Positions 51,568 to 61,133 are shown, counted from the stretch's first letter. The stretch: DNA of 64,000 nucleotides from CAUPWF01 sp963515125 (GCA_052116865.1 JBQKKG010000001.1:500567-564566); one strand, 5' to 3'. The notes: generated from the letters alone by a model not told the origin. Numbers and translations: made by a program.

Positions 51568-52952
51568 TGGATATTTTTAAAAAAGTACCTGTAAGAGAGC
51601 AGGAGCCAAAAGTTCGAGCTACTAATTTTGAAGAAGTTTGTCTAGGATATGATCAAGAAGAAGCAATGGAAGAGGCAAAAAGATGCATCAACTGTAAGAA
51701 TGCAAAATGTATTGAAGGTTGTCCTGTATCAATTAATATTCCAGCTTTTATTGAGCAGGTCAAATCAGGAGACATCGAGGATGCCTACAAAGTGATTGGA
51801 CAATCTTCTGCACTTCCTGCTGTATGCGGACGTGTATGTCCACAAGAATCACAATGTGAAGGAAGATGTATTCGTGGAATTAAGGGTGAACCTGTTTCTA
51901 TTGGTAAGTTAGAACGGTTTGTTGCAGATTATGCTTTGGAACATGACATAAAACCAGAAAAAGCTAAAGAAACAAATGGTCATAAAGTAGCTGTAATTGG
52001 TTCAGGCCCAGCAGGTTTAACATGTGCAGGCGATTTGGCAAAACTCGGATACGAAGTAACAGTCTTTGAAGCATTGCATGAATTAGGTGGTGTACTTGTA
52101 TATGGGATTCCTGAATTCCGTTTACCAAAGCACAAGGTAGTTGCAAAGGAAATTCATAAAGTAAAAGAATTAGGTGTAACATTTGAAACAAATGTAGTAA
52201 TTGGAAAATCAACAACCATAGATCAATTATTGGAAGATGAAGGGTTTGAAGCTGTATTTATTGGTTCTGGTGCTGGATTACCAAAATTTATGGGTATCCC
52301 AGGGGAAAATGCAAATGGAGTCTTTTCTGCAAATGAATATTTGACAAGAAGTAATCTTATGAAAGCATTCGATGATTCCTACGATACTCCGATTGTAGCT
52401 GGTACAAAGGTAGCAGTAGTTGGTGGTGGAAATGTTGCAATGGATGCGGCCAGAACTGCACTGCGTCTTGGAGCTGAAGTTCACATTGTTTATCGCCGCA
52501 GTGAAGAAGAGTTACCAGCTAGAGTAGAAGAAGTTCATCATGCAAAAGAAGAAGGCGTCATTTTTGATTTATTAGCAAATCCAAAAGAAATCTTAGTTGA
52601 CGACAATGGATATGTAAAAGGTATGGCATGTGTAAAAATGGAACTTGGCGAACCAGATGCATCTGGTAGAAGAAGGCCTGTTGAAGTAGAGGGATCTGAT
52701 TTTACTATTGATCTTGATACCGTTATTATGTCACTTGGAACTTCTCCTAATCCGTTAATTTCCTCTACGACAGAAGGATTAGAGACAAATAAATGGAAAT
52801 GTATTGTTGCTGATGAGGACCTTGGTCAAACGTCCAAAGCAGGTGTATATGCTGGTGGTGACGCTGTAACCGGTGCAGCAACTGTTATTCTTGCAATGGG
52901 TGCTGGCAAAGCAGGTGCAAAAGGAATCCATGAATACTTATCGAATAAGTAG
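51567..52952 (+). CDS. nfnB: NADH-dependent ferredoxin:NADP oxidoreductase, large subunit (GltD-like)
   Basis: Large subunit of NfnAB, homologous to the glutamate synthase small chain and often annotated gltA/gltD. The 461-residue protein begins with an iron-sulfur domain (CINCKNAKCIEGCPVSINIP and CGRVCPQESQCEGRC), then FAD-binding GSGPAGLTCAGDLAKLG and NADP-binding GGGNVAMDAARTALRLG. It is translated with nfnA from an overlapping start. No glutamate synthase large subunit is present, which supports the NfnB call. Confidence 0.93.
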   Translation: MDIFKKVPVREQEPKVRATNFEEVCLGYDQEEAMEEAKRCINCKNAKCIEGCPVSINIPAFIEQVKSGDIEDAYKVIGQSSALPAVCGRVCPQESQCEGRCIRGIKGEPVSIGKLERFVADYALEHDIKPEKAKETNGHKVAVIGSGPAGLTCAGDLAKLGYEVTVFEALHELGGVLVYGIPEFRLPKHKVVAKEIHKVKELGVTFETNVVIGKSTTIDQLLEDEGFEAVFIGSGAGLPKFMGIPGENANGVFSANEYLTRSNLMKAFDDSYDTPIVAGTKVAVVGGGNVAMDAARTALRLGAEVHIVYRRSEEELPARVEEVHHAKEEGVIFDLLANPKEILVDDNGYVKGMACVKMELGEPDASGRRRPVEVEGSDFTIDLDTVIMSLGTSPNPLISSTTEGLETNKWKCIVADEDLGQTSKAGVYAGGDAVTGAATVILAMGAGKAGAKGIHEYLSNK

Positions 52953-52958
52953 TAACTA

Positions 52959-52995
52959 GATAAAAAGTCTTAGCCAATGGTTAAGACTTTTTATC
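52959..52995 (+). terminator. Terminator after nfnAB
   Basis: Exact 14-base arms (52959-52972, 52982-52995), the second containing a run of five T bases. Confidence 0.85.
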
Positions 52996-53064
52996 TGCTT
53001 CTTTATTAATTGGACAATATGTGTTATGATTCCATTGATAAAAGATGAACTAAGGAGGATACAA

Positions 53065-53814
53065 ATGCAATTAGCAGTAATCACAGCACTTGGTGTGGGA
53101 GGTGCCACCATTATAGGAGTGCTTTTAGGATTTTTATTTCAAAAAATCCCGCACAAATTTAATGATATCGTCTTAAGTTTTGCAGCGGGAATTATGCTTG
53201 CTGCAGCAATTTTTGGATTAATTATTCCTAGTTTGGAAGCTGGGAATGTATGGATTTCAGTTTTAGGAATTTTATGTGGAGCAATATTTCTTAATTTTGC
53301 GGATAAATTAACTCCACATCTACATAATATAACAGGAGTCGACCAAGAATCACACAATGTGAATCAAGCACAATTGAATAAAGTTCTGCTGTTTGTTATG
53401 GCAATTGCCATACACAATTTGCCAGAGGGCATTGCAGCTGGAGTTGGGTTTGGATCGGACAATATTGGAAATGCTATAACAGTTGCACTTGGAATTGCAT
53501 TACAGAATATTCCAGAAGGAATGGTTATTGTCTCTCCACTTATTATGGCTGGTGTTCCTAAAAAAAGAGTTTTTATCATTGCTTGTTTTACTGGAATTAT
53601 TGAAATTATTGGTACTATGGTTGGCTATGGAGCAGTTACGATTGCAACGACAATTTTACCGTTTGCTTTATCATTTGCTGGAGGTACTATGATTTATGTT
53701 GTCAGTGATGAAATGATTCCAGAGACTCATAGTCATGGATTTGAACGAATGGCAACGTATTCTTTGTTACTAGGATTTATATTAATGATTATAATGGATT
53801 TTTATATAGGTTAA
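53065..53814 (+). CDS. ZIP family metal transporter
   Basis: Zinc or related divalent metal uptake in the cytoplasmic membrane. The 249-residue protein has about eight helices and the two metal-site helices AIAIHNLPEGIAAGVGFG and GIALQNIPEGMVI with the H-N-x-x-E and Q-N-x-x-E motifs. Start is ATG 53065, five bases or so after AAGGAGG; the frame opens earlier at 53026, but the 13 extra residues precede the site. rlmH follows after three bases. Confidence 0.92.
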   Translation: MQLAVITALGVGGATIIGVLLGFLFQKIPHKFNDIVLSFAAGIMLAAAIFGLIIPSLEAGNVWISVLGILCGAIFLNFADKLTPHLHNITGVDQESHNVNQAQLNKVLLFVMAIAIHNLPEGIAAGVGFGSDNIGNAITVALGIALQNIPEGMVIVSPLIMAGVPKKRVFIIACFTGIIEIIGTMVGYGAVTIATTILPFALSFAGGTMIYVVSDEMIPETHSHGFERMATYSLLLGFILMIIMDFYIG

Positions 53815-53817
53815 AGC

Positions 53818-54297
53818 ATGAAAATTACAATAATAGCAGTCGGAAAAATAAAAGAGAGTTACTTAAAAAGTGCAATTGCAGAATATAGTAAACGGTTAAA
53901 TAAATATTGTAAACTATCAATTATAGAAGTGGTAGATGAAAAGACACCGGATCAAGCCAGTTCTACGGTAGAAGATCAAATTCGCTTTAAAGAAGGAGAA
54001 AGAATTTTAAAGAGCATAAAGCATGATTCCTTTGTAATTGCTTTGGCAATTGACGGGAACATGTTATCTTCAGAACAGTTTGCCCATAAAATTAATAACT
54101 TAGGAATTCAAGGAACTAGTCATATCACATTGATTATCGGCGGATCCATAGGATTAAGCCCACAGGTAATGAAACGATGCGATTTTGCATTGAGCTTTTC
54201 AAATATGACATTTCCACACCAGTTAATGCGTGTGATATTATTGGAACAAATATATCGTAGTTATCGGATAATTCAAGGGGAACCATATCATAAGTAG
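53818..54297 (+). CDS. rlmH: 23S rRNA (pseudouridine1915-N3)-methyltransferase
   Basis: Methylates pseudouridine 1915 in helix 69 of 23S rRNA using SAM. The 159-residue SPOUT protein has MKITIIAVGKIKESY, AIDGNMLSSEQFA, LIIGGSIGLSPQV and the C-terminal FPHQLMRVILLEQIYRSYRI, all typical. It follows the ZIP gene by three bases with only a weak AGG before it, so coupling is likely. The end of the gene holds a possible sporulation promoter for yqfC. Confidence 0.97.
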   Translation: MKITIIAVGKIKESYLKSAIAEYSKRLNKYCKLSIIEVVDEKTPDQASSTVEDQIRFKEGERILKSIKHDSFVIALAIDGNMLSSEQFAHKINNLGIQGTSHITLIIGGSIGLSPQVMKRCDFALSFSNMTFPHQLMRVILLEQIYRSYRIIQGEPYHK

Positions 54298-54298
54298 G

Positions 54299-54342
54299 AA
54301 TGCCATACATATACTAATTATAAATAGTGTATGTATGGCATT
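54299..54342 (+). repeat. 16-bp hairpin between rlmH and yqfC
   Basis: Arms 54299-54314 and 54327-54342 pair with a single G-U around a 12-base loop. It has no T tract, and its right arm covers the early in-frame starts of yqfC at 54335. Confidence 0.8.
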
Positions 54343-54346
54343 TATT

Positions 54347-54628
54347 ATGAAAAATGAAGAAAATAATGGTTCTATAAGGAATAGAATGATTAACGCATCT
54401 AATATGCCCAAAGATGTAGTATTAGGTCTCCCATTAGCTACCATAATTGGGAATCAAGAAGTTTGTATAGAAAATTATCGAGGGATTATTGAATATACAG
54501 ATACATTAATTAGAGTACAGACAAAGATAGGGCAAATAAAAATAGTTGGAAAAAATCTTCAGATTGAATACTATACCAATGATGAAATGAAGGTAACTGG
54601 ACATCTTAATACATTAGAATATCAATAG
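54347..54628 (+). CDS. yqfC: Sporulation protein YqfC
   Basis: A 93-residue protein of the YqfC/YabP sporulation family, made in the mother cell in Bacillus. It shows the family strand pattern LGLPLATIIGNQEVCIENYRG and IGQIKIVGKNLQIEYYTNDE. Start is placed at ATG 54347, after the hairpin; ATG 54335 lies in its right arm. No good ribosome site is seen for either, so translation may be weak. YqfD follows 13 bases later, the standard pair. Confidence 0.88.
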   Translation: MKNEENNGSIRNRMINASNMPKDVVLGLPLATIIGNQEVCIENYRGIIEYTDTLIRVQTKIGQIKIVGKNLQIEYYTNDEMKVTGHLNTLEYQ

Positions 54629-54641
54629 GAGGTATCAATAC

Positions 54642-55880
54642 GTGCTGCGTTCTATCATACGATATCTAAGAGGGTATTTAATCATAAGAGTAATTGGATA
54701 TTCTCCTGAACGGTTTTTGAATCTATGTAGTCACCACCAAATCTATTTATGGGATTTGAAACCATCTAACAATTCTTATCAAATGTGCATTAGTGTTAGG
54801 GATTTTAAAAGATTAAAACCGATAAAAAAGAAAACTGGAACGAAAATAATAGTATGCAAAAAGTGTGGATTAAGATTTATTCTACATCACTACAGAAAAC
54901 GTAAAGTCTTTATGGGTGGGATGATATTATGTATTAGTATCATTTATTTATTGTCTCTAAATATCTGGAATATCAATGTGACAGGAAATAAAGCAAGAAC
55001 AGATGAAACAATTACAGAGTATCTAGCTCAAATGAATGTTACAAGGGGAATGAAAAAAAAAGAGGTTAAATGTGATAAAATTGCTAAATCAATTCGAAAA
55101 CAATTTGACAATATCATTTGGGTATCCGTTGCAATTAATGGTTCGAAATTAGAAATTAAAGTTAAAGAAAAAGATGATTTAGCGAATACAATGACTAGCG
55201 AAGCAGTAGAAGGAAATGATATTTTAGCAGATAAACCAGGCGTTATAACTAAAATTATTACTCGAAAAGGTGTGCCTCAGGTACATAAGGGTGATACGAT
55301 AGAGCAGGGGACAGTCTTGGTAAGTGGCCGCCTTGAAATAAAAAATGATAGTGGAGAAGTTATCGGATATCAATATGTGGATTCAGATGCTGAGATCTGG
55401 GCACAGACGCAAGAAGATTATAATAATACGATGTCTTCCTTTTATGAGTTAAGAGAGTATTCTGGTATCGAAAAAAAATCGTATTTTGTACAATTACCTA
55501 ATAATCGTTTTTCATTTGGTGCATGGAAGCATACATTTAAAGAGTATGAACGTACTGATATTTATCATCAACTAAAAATTGGAAGTTATATAGAATTTCC
55601 TATTATTTTGGGAACGACAAACATAAAACACTATACTTCTAAAGAAATACCAAGTGACAAAACAAAGATTAGAAAACAATTAACAACTGATTTTATAAAG
55701 TATTGTGATGCCTTAACTAAAAAAAGAGTAGAAATAATTCAAAAAGATGTTAAAATACACATAGACGAAAAAAATGCTACTGCAAGTGGAACACTTATGT
55801 TAAATGAATTAATAGGGACAAAATCACCCACAGAAGTTCTAACAATAGAAAATAAAGAAAAGACAGAGGAGATAGACTAA
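54642..55880 (+). CDS. yqfD: Sporulation protein YqfD
   Basis: Stage IV sporulation membrane protein of 412 residues. It begins with a basic stretch (MLRSIIRYLRGYLIIR), has one membrane helix near residue 90 (GGMILCISIIYLLSLN), then a large outer part with a POTRA-like segment (INVTGNKARTDETITEYL) and a lipoyl-like turn (DKPGVITKIITRKGVPQVHKG). The start is GTG 54642 after GGAGG. It pairs with yqfC and precedes phoH with one base between. Confidence 0.92.
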   Translation: MLRSIIRYLRGYLIIRVIGYSPERFLNLCSHHQIYLWDLKPSNNSYQMCISVRDFKRLKPIKKKTGTKIIVCKKCGLRFILHHYRKRKVFMGGMILCISIIYLLSLNIWNINVTGNKARTDETITEYLAQMNVTRGMKKKEVKCDKIAKSIRKQFDNIIWVSVAINGSKLEIKVKEKDDLANTMTSEAVEGNDILADKPGVITKIITRKGVPQVHKGDTIEQGTVLVSGRLEIKNDSGEVIGYQYVDSDAEIWAQTQEDYNNTMSSFYELREYSGIEKKSYFVQLPNNRFSFGAWKHTFKEYERTDIYHQLKIGSYIEFPIILGTTNIKHYTSKEIPSDKTKIRKQLTTDFIKYCDALTKKRVEIIQKDVKIHIDEKNATASGTLMLNELIGTKSPTEVLTIENKEKTEEID

Positions 55881-56867
55881 ATGGGTATAGTAGAAGCAAT
55901 TATGGAACTACCAGCTGAACATGAAATGAATGTATTTGGACAATTTGATGCATATGTTAAAAAAATTGAACGGACATTACATGTTACGTTAATTACACGA
56001 GATGGTCATGTGAAAATACTTGGGGATGCGATACGTGTTGATAAAGCAAAAAGAATTATTGATCAATTGACAGAATTATCCAAAAGAGGGAATACGATTA
56101 CAGAACAAAATGTAGATTATATTATTTCATTAGTATTTGAAGATAATGATAGTGGACTAATAGAAATAGATAAAGATATTGTTTGCCATACATTACAAGG
56201 AAAACCTATAAAGCCCAAAACAATTGGCCAAAAAAAATACGTAGATGCAATCCGAAAAAAAATGATCGTATTTGGGATTGGACCTGCAGGCACAGGTAAA
56301 ACATATTTAGCAATGGCAATGGCAATTACAGCTTTTAAGAATAATGAAGTAAACCGTATCATACTTACAAGACCTGCAATTGAAGCGGGAGAAAAGCTTG
56401 GGTTTTTACCTGGTGATTTACAGAGCAAAATTGACCCTTATTTGCGTCCACTTTATGACGCTTTATATCAAATTATGGGTGCAGAAAGCTTTTTAAAAAA
56501 TACGGAAAAAGGGTTAATTGAAGTTGCACCGTTAGCTTATATGAGAGGACGAACACTTGATAATGCATTTATTATTTTAGACGAAGCACAGAACACAACT
56601 CCTGCACAGATGAAAATGTTCTTAACACGTATTGGCTTTGGTTCTAAAGTTGTAATTACAGGCGATTTAACACAAAAAGACTTACCATCAGGCACAGTTT
56701 CTGGATTAGATATTGCTGTGAAGGTTATCAAGAATATTGAGGATATTAGTATCTGCAACTTATCAAGTAAAGATGTCGTAAGACATCCACTAGTACAAAA
56801 GATTGTAAAAGCATATGAAGATTTTGAAAATAAACCAGTTCATTCTAAGAGTAAAAGGAGACCATAA
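55881..56867 (+). CDS. phoH: PhoH family ATPase
   Basis: A 328-residue PhoH (PhoL) ATPase, probably acting in RNA metabolism with YbeY. It has an N-terminal KH-like segment, Walker A FGIGPAGTGKTYLAMAMA, then LTRPAIEAGEKLGFLPGDL and Walker B AFIILDEAQNTTPAQMKMF. Its last base overlaps the ybeY start (ATAATG), which keeps the classic phoH-ybeY pair coupled. Confidence 0.95.
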   Translation: MGIVEAIMELPAEHEMNVFGQFDAYVKKIERTLHVTLITRDGHVKILGDAIRVDKAKRIIDQLTELSKRGNTITEQNVDYIISLVFEDNDSGLIEIDKDIVCHTLQGKPIKPKTIGQKKYVDAIRKKMIVFGIGPAGTGKTYLAMAMAITAFKNNEVNRIILTRPAIEAGEKLGFLPGDLQSKIDPYLRPLYDALYQIMGAESFLKNTEKGLIEVAPLAYMRGRTLDNAFIILDEAQNTTPAQMKMFLTRIGFGSKVVITGDLTQKDLPSGTVSGLDIAVKVIKNIEDISICNLSSKDVVRHPLVQKIVKAYEDFENKPVHSKSKRRP

Positions 56868-57361
56868 TGACATTACTATTTGAAGAAGAAGGAGATTTTA
56901 AATTACCAATAGAGTGCATAGATATTGCTAAAGGAGTAATTCTTGCCAGCCTAGAATACGAATCATTCCCATATGAGGTAGAGGTAAGCCTTTTACTAAC
57001 CATGAATGAAGAAATACGAGAGATGAATTGGCAGTTTAGAGAGATCAATCACCCAACAGATGTATTGTCATTTCCTATGATAGATTATGCAGTACCGGGT
57101 GCATTTGACTTTCTAGAAGGTATGACCGATTGTTTTCATCCAGAGAGTGGGGAAGTATTATTAGGAGATATTGTGATTTCCAAGGAGAAAGTAATACAAC
57201 AAGCTGAGGACTATGGTCATTCAGTAAAAAGAGAATTTGCTTTTTTAATTGCACACAGTATGTTACACTTAATGGGTTATGATCATATAGAGTCTGGGGA
57301 ACGTATCATTATGGAAGATAAGCAGCGAAAAATTTTAGAGCGCTTACACATTACCAGATAA
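56867..57361 (+). CDS. ybeY: Endoribonuclease YbeY
   Basis: Zinc-dependent endoribonuclease needed for 16S rRNA 3' maturation and ribosome quality control. The 164-residue protein has INHPTDVLSFPM and the metal motif HSMLHLMGYDH with three histidines. AAAAGGAG lies in the end of phoH just before the ATG. Confidence 0.96.
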   Translation: MTLLFEEEGDFKLPIECIDIAKGVILASLEYESFPYEVEVSLLLTMNEEIREMNWQFREINHPTDVLSFPMIDYAVPGAFDFLEGMTDCFHPESGEVLLGDIVISKEKVIQQAEDYGHSVKREFAFLIAHSMLHLMGYDHIESGERIIMEDKQRKILERLHITR

Positions 57362-57377
57362 TTAAGAGGAGTTATTT

Positions 57378-59057
57378 ATGAGTTCGAAACAAAAGAAAAG
57401 AGATAATAGTTTCTTAATACAGGGTGCAATTTTGGCTATTGCGGGAATTGTTGTTCGTCTTATTGGGTTAATCTACCGAATTCCTTTGACAAATATCCTT
57501 GGTGATGAGGGTATGGGATTTTATGGATGTGCCTTTGAGGTATACAATATTGCATTGTTACTTTCATCCTATAGTTTGCCTTTGGCAGTTTCAAAATTAG
57601 TTTCTTCACGCGTAGCAAAGGGACAGCGCAAAAATGCATTCAAAATTTTTAAAGGGGCCTTATTAATTGCAATTGTAGTCGGCTTGATTATTAGTATTAT
57701 TATATTTTGGGGAGCGGATGTCATTGCAAGCAAAGTAATGACTTTGGCACTTAGTTCCTATGCATTAAAGGTTCTGGCTCCCGGTCTTTTTATCGTTGCA
57801 ATATTGGGTGTGGTACGGGGATATTTTCAAGGTATTGGAACAATGATACCTACTGCCGTTTCGCAGATCATTGAACAGATTGTGAATGCCATTGTAAGTG
57901 TTGTTGCAGCTAGTTATCTCTTTAAAGTTGGAAGTGATTTAGCAACTACTAAAAAGAATGATTTATTAGGTCCTGCATATGGGGCTGCCGGGGGGACTCT
58001 TGGTACAGTTATAGGTGCTCTAGCGTCTTGCCTTTTTATGCTTTTTATATTATATGCGTACAAAGAAATTATTAAAAAGCAAATAAAAAGAGATCGCTCT
58101 CGTAAAACGGAAAGTTACCAACAAATTATGGTGATTTTATTTATAACAATTATACCCGTTATTATGAGTACTGCTATTTATAATATAAGCCAAGTCATAG
58201 ATCAAGGCGTTTTTAATAAAATCATGTCAGTCCAAGGTTATACGGAGAAGCAGTATGCAGCCTTATGGGGCATTTTTAGTGGTAAATACAATTTATTAAT
58301 TAATATTCCGTTGTCCATGGCTAATGCATTTGGTGTATCTGCTATTCCAAGCCTTTCGGCTGCTGTTGCCGCAAAAGATCGCAAACAAATGCATCGTGAG
58401 ATTCATCTTGCAATACGCTTCTCAATGCTGATTGCAATTCCTAGTTTTGTAGGATTTTTAGTCTTAGCATCACCTATTATGCAACTACTATTTGGTGACG
58501 CAAGAAAAACACCTGCCATTATGCTTATGATTGGTGCAATAACTGTTGTATTTTATTGCTTATCGACTGTAACCAATGCTATACTGCAAGGCATAAATCA
58601 AATGACTACACCAGTTAAAAATGCTGGAATATCTTTAGGTATTCATTTGGTATGTTTATTTATCATGCTAGTAATGTTTCAATGGAATATATATGCAGTG
58701 GTTATCGGGAACATTATATTTTCCTTATCCATGTGCATTTTAAATAGTCAAGCTATCCGCCGTACAATTGGATATCACCAGGAGTTACAGAAGACATTTA
58801 TCATTCCACTTATATCATCTGGAATTATGGGAGTCATTTCATTTGTTATTCAGTTTGTTCTTGCTATTTTTATAAATGGTAAAATTGCAACAATCATAGC
58901 TATTTTTGTTGCCCTAATTGCATATGGTGTTTCATTATTACTATTAGGGGGATTAACTGAAGGAGAAATTCTTGCAATGCCAAAAGGAAAAACAATAGCT
59001 AGACTACTAATGAAATTACATTTGTTAAAGTTGGAGAAATATTATGAAACCGATTAA
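57378..59057 (+). CDS. Polysaccharide flippase, SpoVB/MurJ-like (MOP superfamily)
   Basis: Lipid-linked glycan flippase in the membrane. The 559-residue protein has about fourteen helices; typical segments are GIVVRLIGLIYRIPLTNILGD-like opening, ISQVIDQGVFNKIM, and INIPLSMANAFGVSAIPSLS. The first block resembles SpoVB of spore cortex synthesis and also the lipid II flippase MurJ or Amj partners; sequence alone does not decide. AGAGGAG precedes ATG 57378. The next gene begins 14 bases before its stop. Confidence 0.9.
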   Translation: MSSKQKKRDNSFLIQGAILAIAGIVVRLIGLIYRIPLTNILGDEGMGFYGCAFEVYNIALLLSSYSLPLAVSKLVSSRVAKGQRKNAFKIFKGALLIAIVVGLIISIIIFWGADVIASKVMTLALSSYALKVLAPGLFIVAILGVVRGYFQGIGTMIPTAVSQIIEQIVNAIVSVVAASYLFKVGSDLATTKKNDLLGPAYGAAGGTLGTVIGALASCLFMLFILYAYKEIIKKQIKRDRSRKTESYQQIMVILFITIIPVIMSTAIYNISQVIDQGVFNKIMSVQGYTEKQYAALWGIFSGKYNLLINIPLSMANAFGVSAIPSLSAAVAAKDRKQMHREIHLAIRFSMLIAIPSFVGFLVLASPIMQLLFGDARKTPAIMLMIGAITVVFYCLSTVTNAILQGINQMTTPVKNAGISLGIHLVCLFIMLVMFQWNIYAVVIGNIIFSLSMCILNSQAIRRTIGYHQELQKTFIIPLISSGIMGVISFVIQFVLAIFINGKIATIIAIFVALIAYGVSLLLLGGLTEGEILAMPKGKTIARLLMKLHLLKLEKYYETD

Positions 59058-59865
59058 AAAAATTGCTTTATTACATGATATGTGTGGGATCGGGAAAGCT
59101 GCACTAACCAATATGATTCCTATTTTAAGCGTAATGGGTGTTGAGGTCTGTCCCCTTCCTACTATGCTACTATCTACGCATACAGGTGGTTATGGTAAGC
59201 CAGCAATCAATAAAATAGATCCACAATATATCGAAGCATGCGCTCAGCATTATCGTGCTAATCAAGTTCACTTTGATATGATATTCATTGGATATCTTGG
59301 TGACATTCAAATGATAGACGCAGTTCAATATTTTATATCATGCTTTCCAGACACTTTGGTGGTCTTTGATCCCATTATGGGGGATCATGGAATGTATTAT
59401 AGTAATTTTAATGATGTGTATGGAGATGGCATTCGTCGTTTACTTTCACTTGCCGACATTATACTGCCAAACTTAACGGAGTGTTGTTTATTGACTGATT
59501 CGAAATACCAGATTAAATGGACAAAAAGTGCACTTAAAAAGCTATGCTTAGATCTACAACATTTAGGTGCAAAAGATATCATTATCACAAGTGTCCCATT
59601 AGTACAAAGTCAGAAGGGCATTGTCATATGTTACAACAATCAATTAACATTTATGGAGAACGAGCAGATACCTTCGGAATATCATGGGACAGGAGATGCG
59701 TTTGATGGTGTTTTTGTAGGAAATTTGTTGAAAGGGAATGGAATCATTGATAGTGTTAGTCGTGCTCATGAATTTGTCTGTGCATGTATTAATGAAAGTA
59801 ATAAATACCATTATAGTGAACGTGAAGGATTGATTATAGAGAAAACTTTATCAATGATTGTATAA
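59044..59865 (+). CDS. Pyridoxamine kinase-like protein (PfkB/ribokinase superfamily)
   Basis: Phosphorylates pyridoxal, pyridoxine or pyridoxamine to salvage vitamin B6. The 273-residue protein shows KIALLHDMCGIGKAALTNMI, TGGYGKPAI, VVFDPIMGDHG, ILPNLTE and the anion hole YHGTGDAFDGVFVG. These match the PdxY/PdxK branch; a hydroxymethylpyrimidine kinase is less likely. The start lies in the last codons of the flippase gene. Confidence 0.87.
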   Translation: MKPIKKIALLHDMCGIGKAALTNMIPILSVMGVEVCPLPTMLLSTHTGGYGKPAINKIDPQYIEACAQHYRANQVHFDMIFIGYLGDIQMIDAVQYFISCFPDTLVVFDPIMGDHGMYYSNFNDVYGDGIRRLLSLADIILPNLTECCLLTDSKYQIKWTKSALKKLCLDLQHLGAKDIIITSVPLVQSQKGIVICYNNQLTFMENEQIPSEYHGTGDAFDGVFVGNLLKGNGIIDSVSRAHEFVCACINESNKYHYSEREGLIIEKTLSMIV

Positions 59866-59910
59866 AATGTTAAAATGTGCTGATACTGTATACAAAAAGG
59901 AGTTGTCTAT

Positions 59911-60273
59911 ATGAAACACAAGTATGGTATCAGTTTTTTCATTACAGTATGTATAGTGATTAGTTTACTATCCGGTATTTATTATTGGAATTATTGTAGT
60001 GTAAAGAATAAATATGAAGCAAAAATAGAGCAACTAGAGGCTCAAAACAAGACAGTAACTGCAGACGGAACAGCCACCAAAGAAGATGGGTATTATATCA
60101 AAGACAAAAATGGGTATGTAGTTGTTTATGAAGCAGATAAAACAACTATTTTTGAAGAAACCAATATTACAATTGGAAGCTTACCAGAACATGTCCAAGA
60201 AGAAATTGCAGATGAACTTTATTTAGAAAGTATCGACAAAGTATATGGATTTTTGGAAGGATACTCTAGCTAG
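59911..60273 (+). CDS. Small membrane-anchored protein, BofC-like C-terminal part
   Basis: A 120-residue protein with one N-terminal membrane helix (YGISFFITVCIVISLLSGIY), a short coil (KNKYEAKIEQLEAQNK) and an outer part with YYIKDKNGYVVVYEADKT and LPEHVQEEIADELYLES. The last part recalls the C-terminal domain of BofC, a sporulation checkpoint protein between the spore membranes; the match is by eye only. AAAGGAG precedes the ATG, next to a TGTATACA palindrome at 59887. Confidence 0.65.
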   Translation: MKHKYGISFFITVCIVISLLSGIYYWNYCSVKNKYEAKIEQLEAQNKTVTADGTATKEDGYYIKDKNGYVVVYEADKTTIFEETNITIGSLPEHVQEEIADELYLESIDKVYGFLEGYSS

Positions 60274-60355
60274 TAGAAAATACTTTATAAGTGAGGTGGA
60301 CTTGCTATATAATATAGTGTAAGATAAAAGAAGCTTTAGAAAGGAACGGGTACCT

Positions 60356-60577
60356 ATGAATGATAAAATGATAGCACGTATCAATGAATTATATAAAAAA
60401 GCAAAAGCAGAAGGGCTTACTGAAGAAGAACGAAAAGAACAACAACTATTAAGAAGTGAGTATATAGATTCCTTTAAAAGGAATTTGCGTGGGCAATTAA
60501 ATAATATATCTATTAAAGAGACAGATGGTTCGATTACAAATCTAGGTGAAAAATATGGAAAAAAAGCAGGAAATTAG
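60356..60577 (+). CDS. DUF896 family protein (YnzC-like)
   Basis: A 73-residue helical hairpin protein of the DUF896/YnzC family: ARINELYKKAKAEGLTEEE, RSEYIDSFKRNLRGQL. In Bacillus YnzC is encoded with the SOS cell-division inhibitor, its role being unclear. The end overlaps the next gene by 23 bases. AAAGGAACGG precedes the start. Confidence 0.9.
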   Translation: MNDKMIARINELYKKAKAEGLTEEERKEQQLLRSEYIDSFKRNLRGQLNNISIKETDGSITNLGEKYGKKAGN

Positions 60578-61133
60578 AAAAGCATGTTTGCTTCAGCGCA
60601 AGGCACTGTCGTTGCAAGATTGGAAAGTGAAAAGTGACATAATTATTGACAAAGTACTCTCTCACCCACTGTATTTAGATGCCGAATATATATTATGCTA
60701 TATTGATGCTAAGCAAGAAGTTTGTACGAAGAGATTAATAGAAAAAAGCTTACGATTAGGGAAGAAAGTGGCGGTGCCAAGAGTGAGTGGAAGCGAAATG
60801 GCATTCTATTATATCCAGAGTTATCGGGAGTTAGAACCAGGATACTTCGGAATCTTAGAACCCAATAAGCACACCCCCATTGCGTCGCCTCCTCATGCTC
60901 TAGTGATTATGCCGGGGGTTGCTTTTGATTTCAATTGCAATCGAATTGGATATGGAAAAGGATTTTACGATAAGTATTTGGTGAAACATGAAAATTATAG
61001 GCGTATGGCTCTCGCCTTTGATATACAATGTGTAGAACATGTTGAAGCTGACGAATTTGATATCAGACCAGAACTTGTTGTTACAGAAGGATACATATAT
61101 GAAGAAGAATTATTTACTGGTAGATGGTTATAA
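60555..61133 (+). CDS. 5-formyltetrahydrofolate cyclo-ligase
   Basis: ATP-dependent return of 5-formyl-THF to methenyl-THF, a salvage step in one-carbon metabolism. The 192-residue protein starts MEKKQEIRKACLLQRKAL and has PRVSGSEMAFY, VIMPGVAFDFNCNRIGYGKGFYDKYL. Start is ATG 60555, six bases after AGGTG, inside the DUF896 gene; GTG 60546 is in the site. The end overlaps the YacP-like gene by 35 bases. Confidence 0.94.
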   Translation: MEKKQEIRKACLLQRKALSLQDWKVKSDIIIDKVLSHPLYLDAEYILCYIDAKQEVCTKRLIEKSLRLGKKVAVPRVSGSEMAFYYIQSYRELEPGYFGILEPNKHTPIASPPHALVIMPGVAFDFNCNRIGYGKGFYDKYLVKHENYRRMALAFDIQCVEHVEADEFDIRPELVVTEGYIYEEELFTGRWL

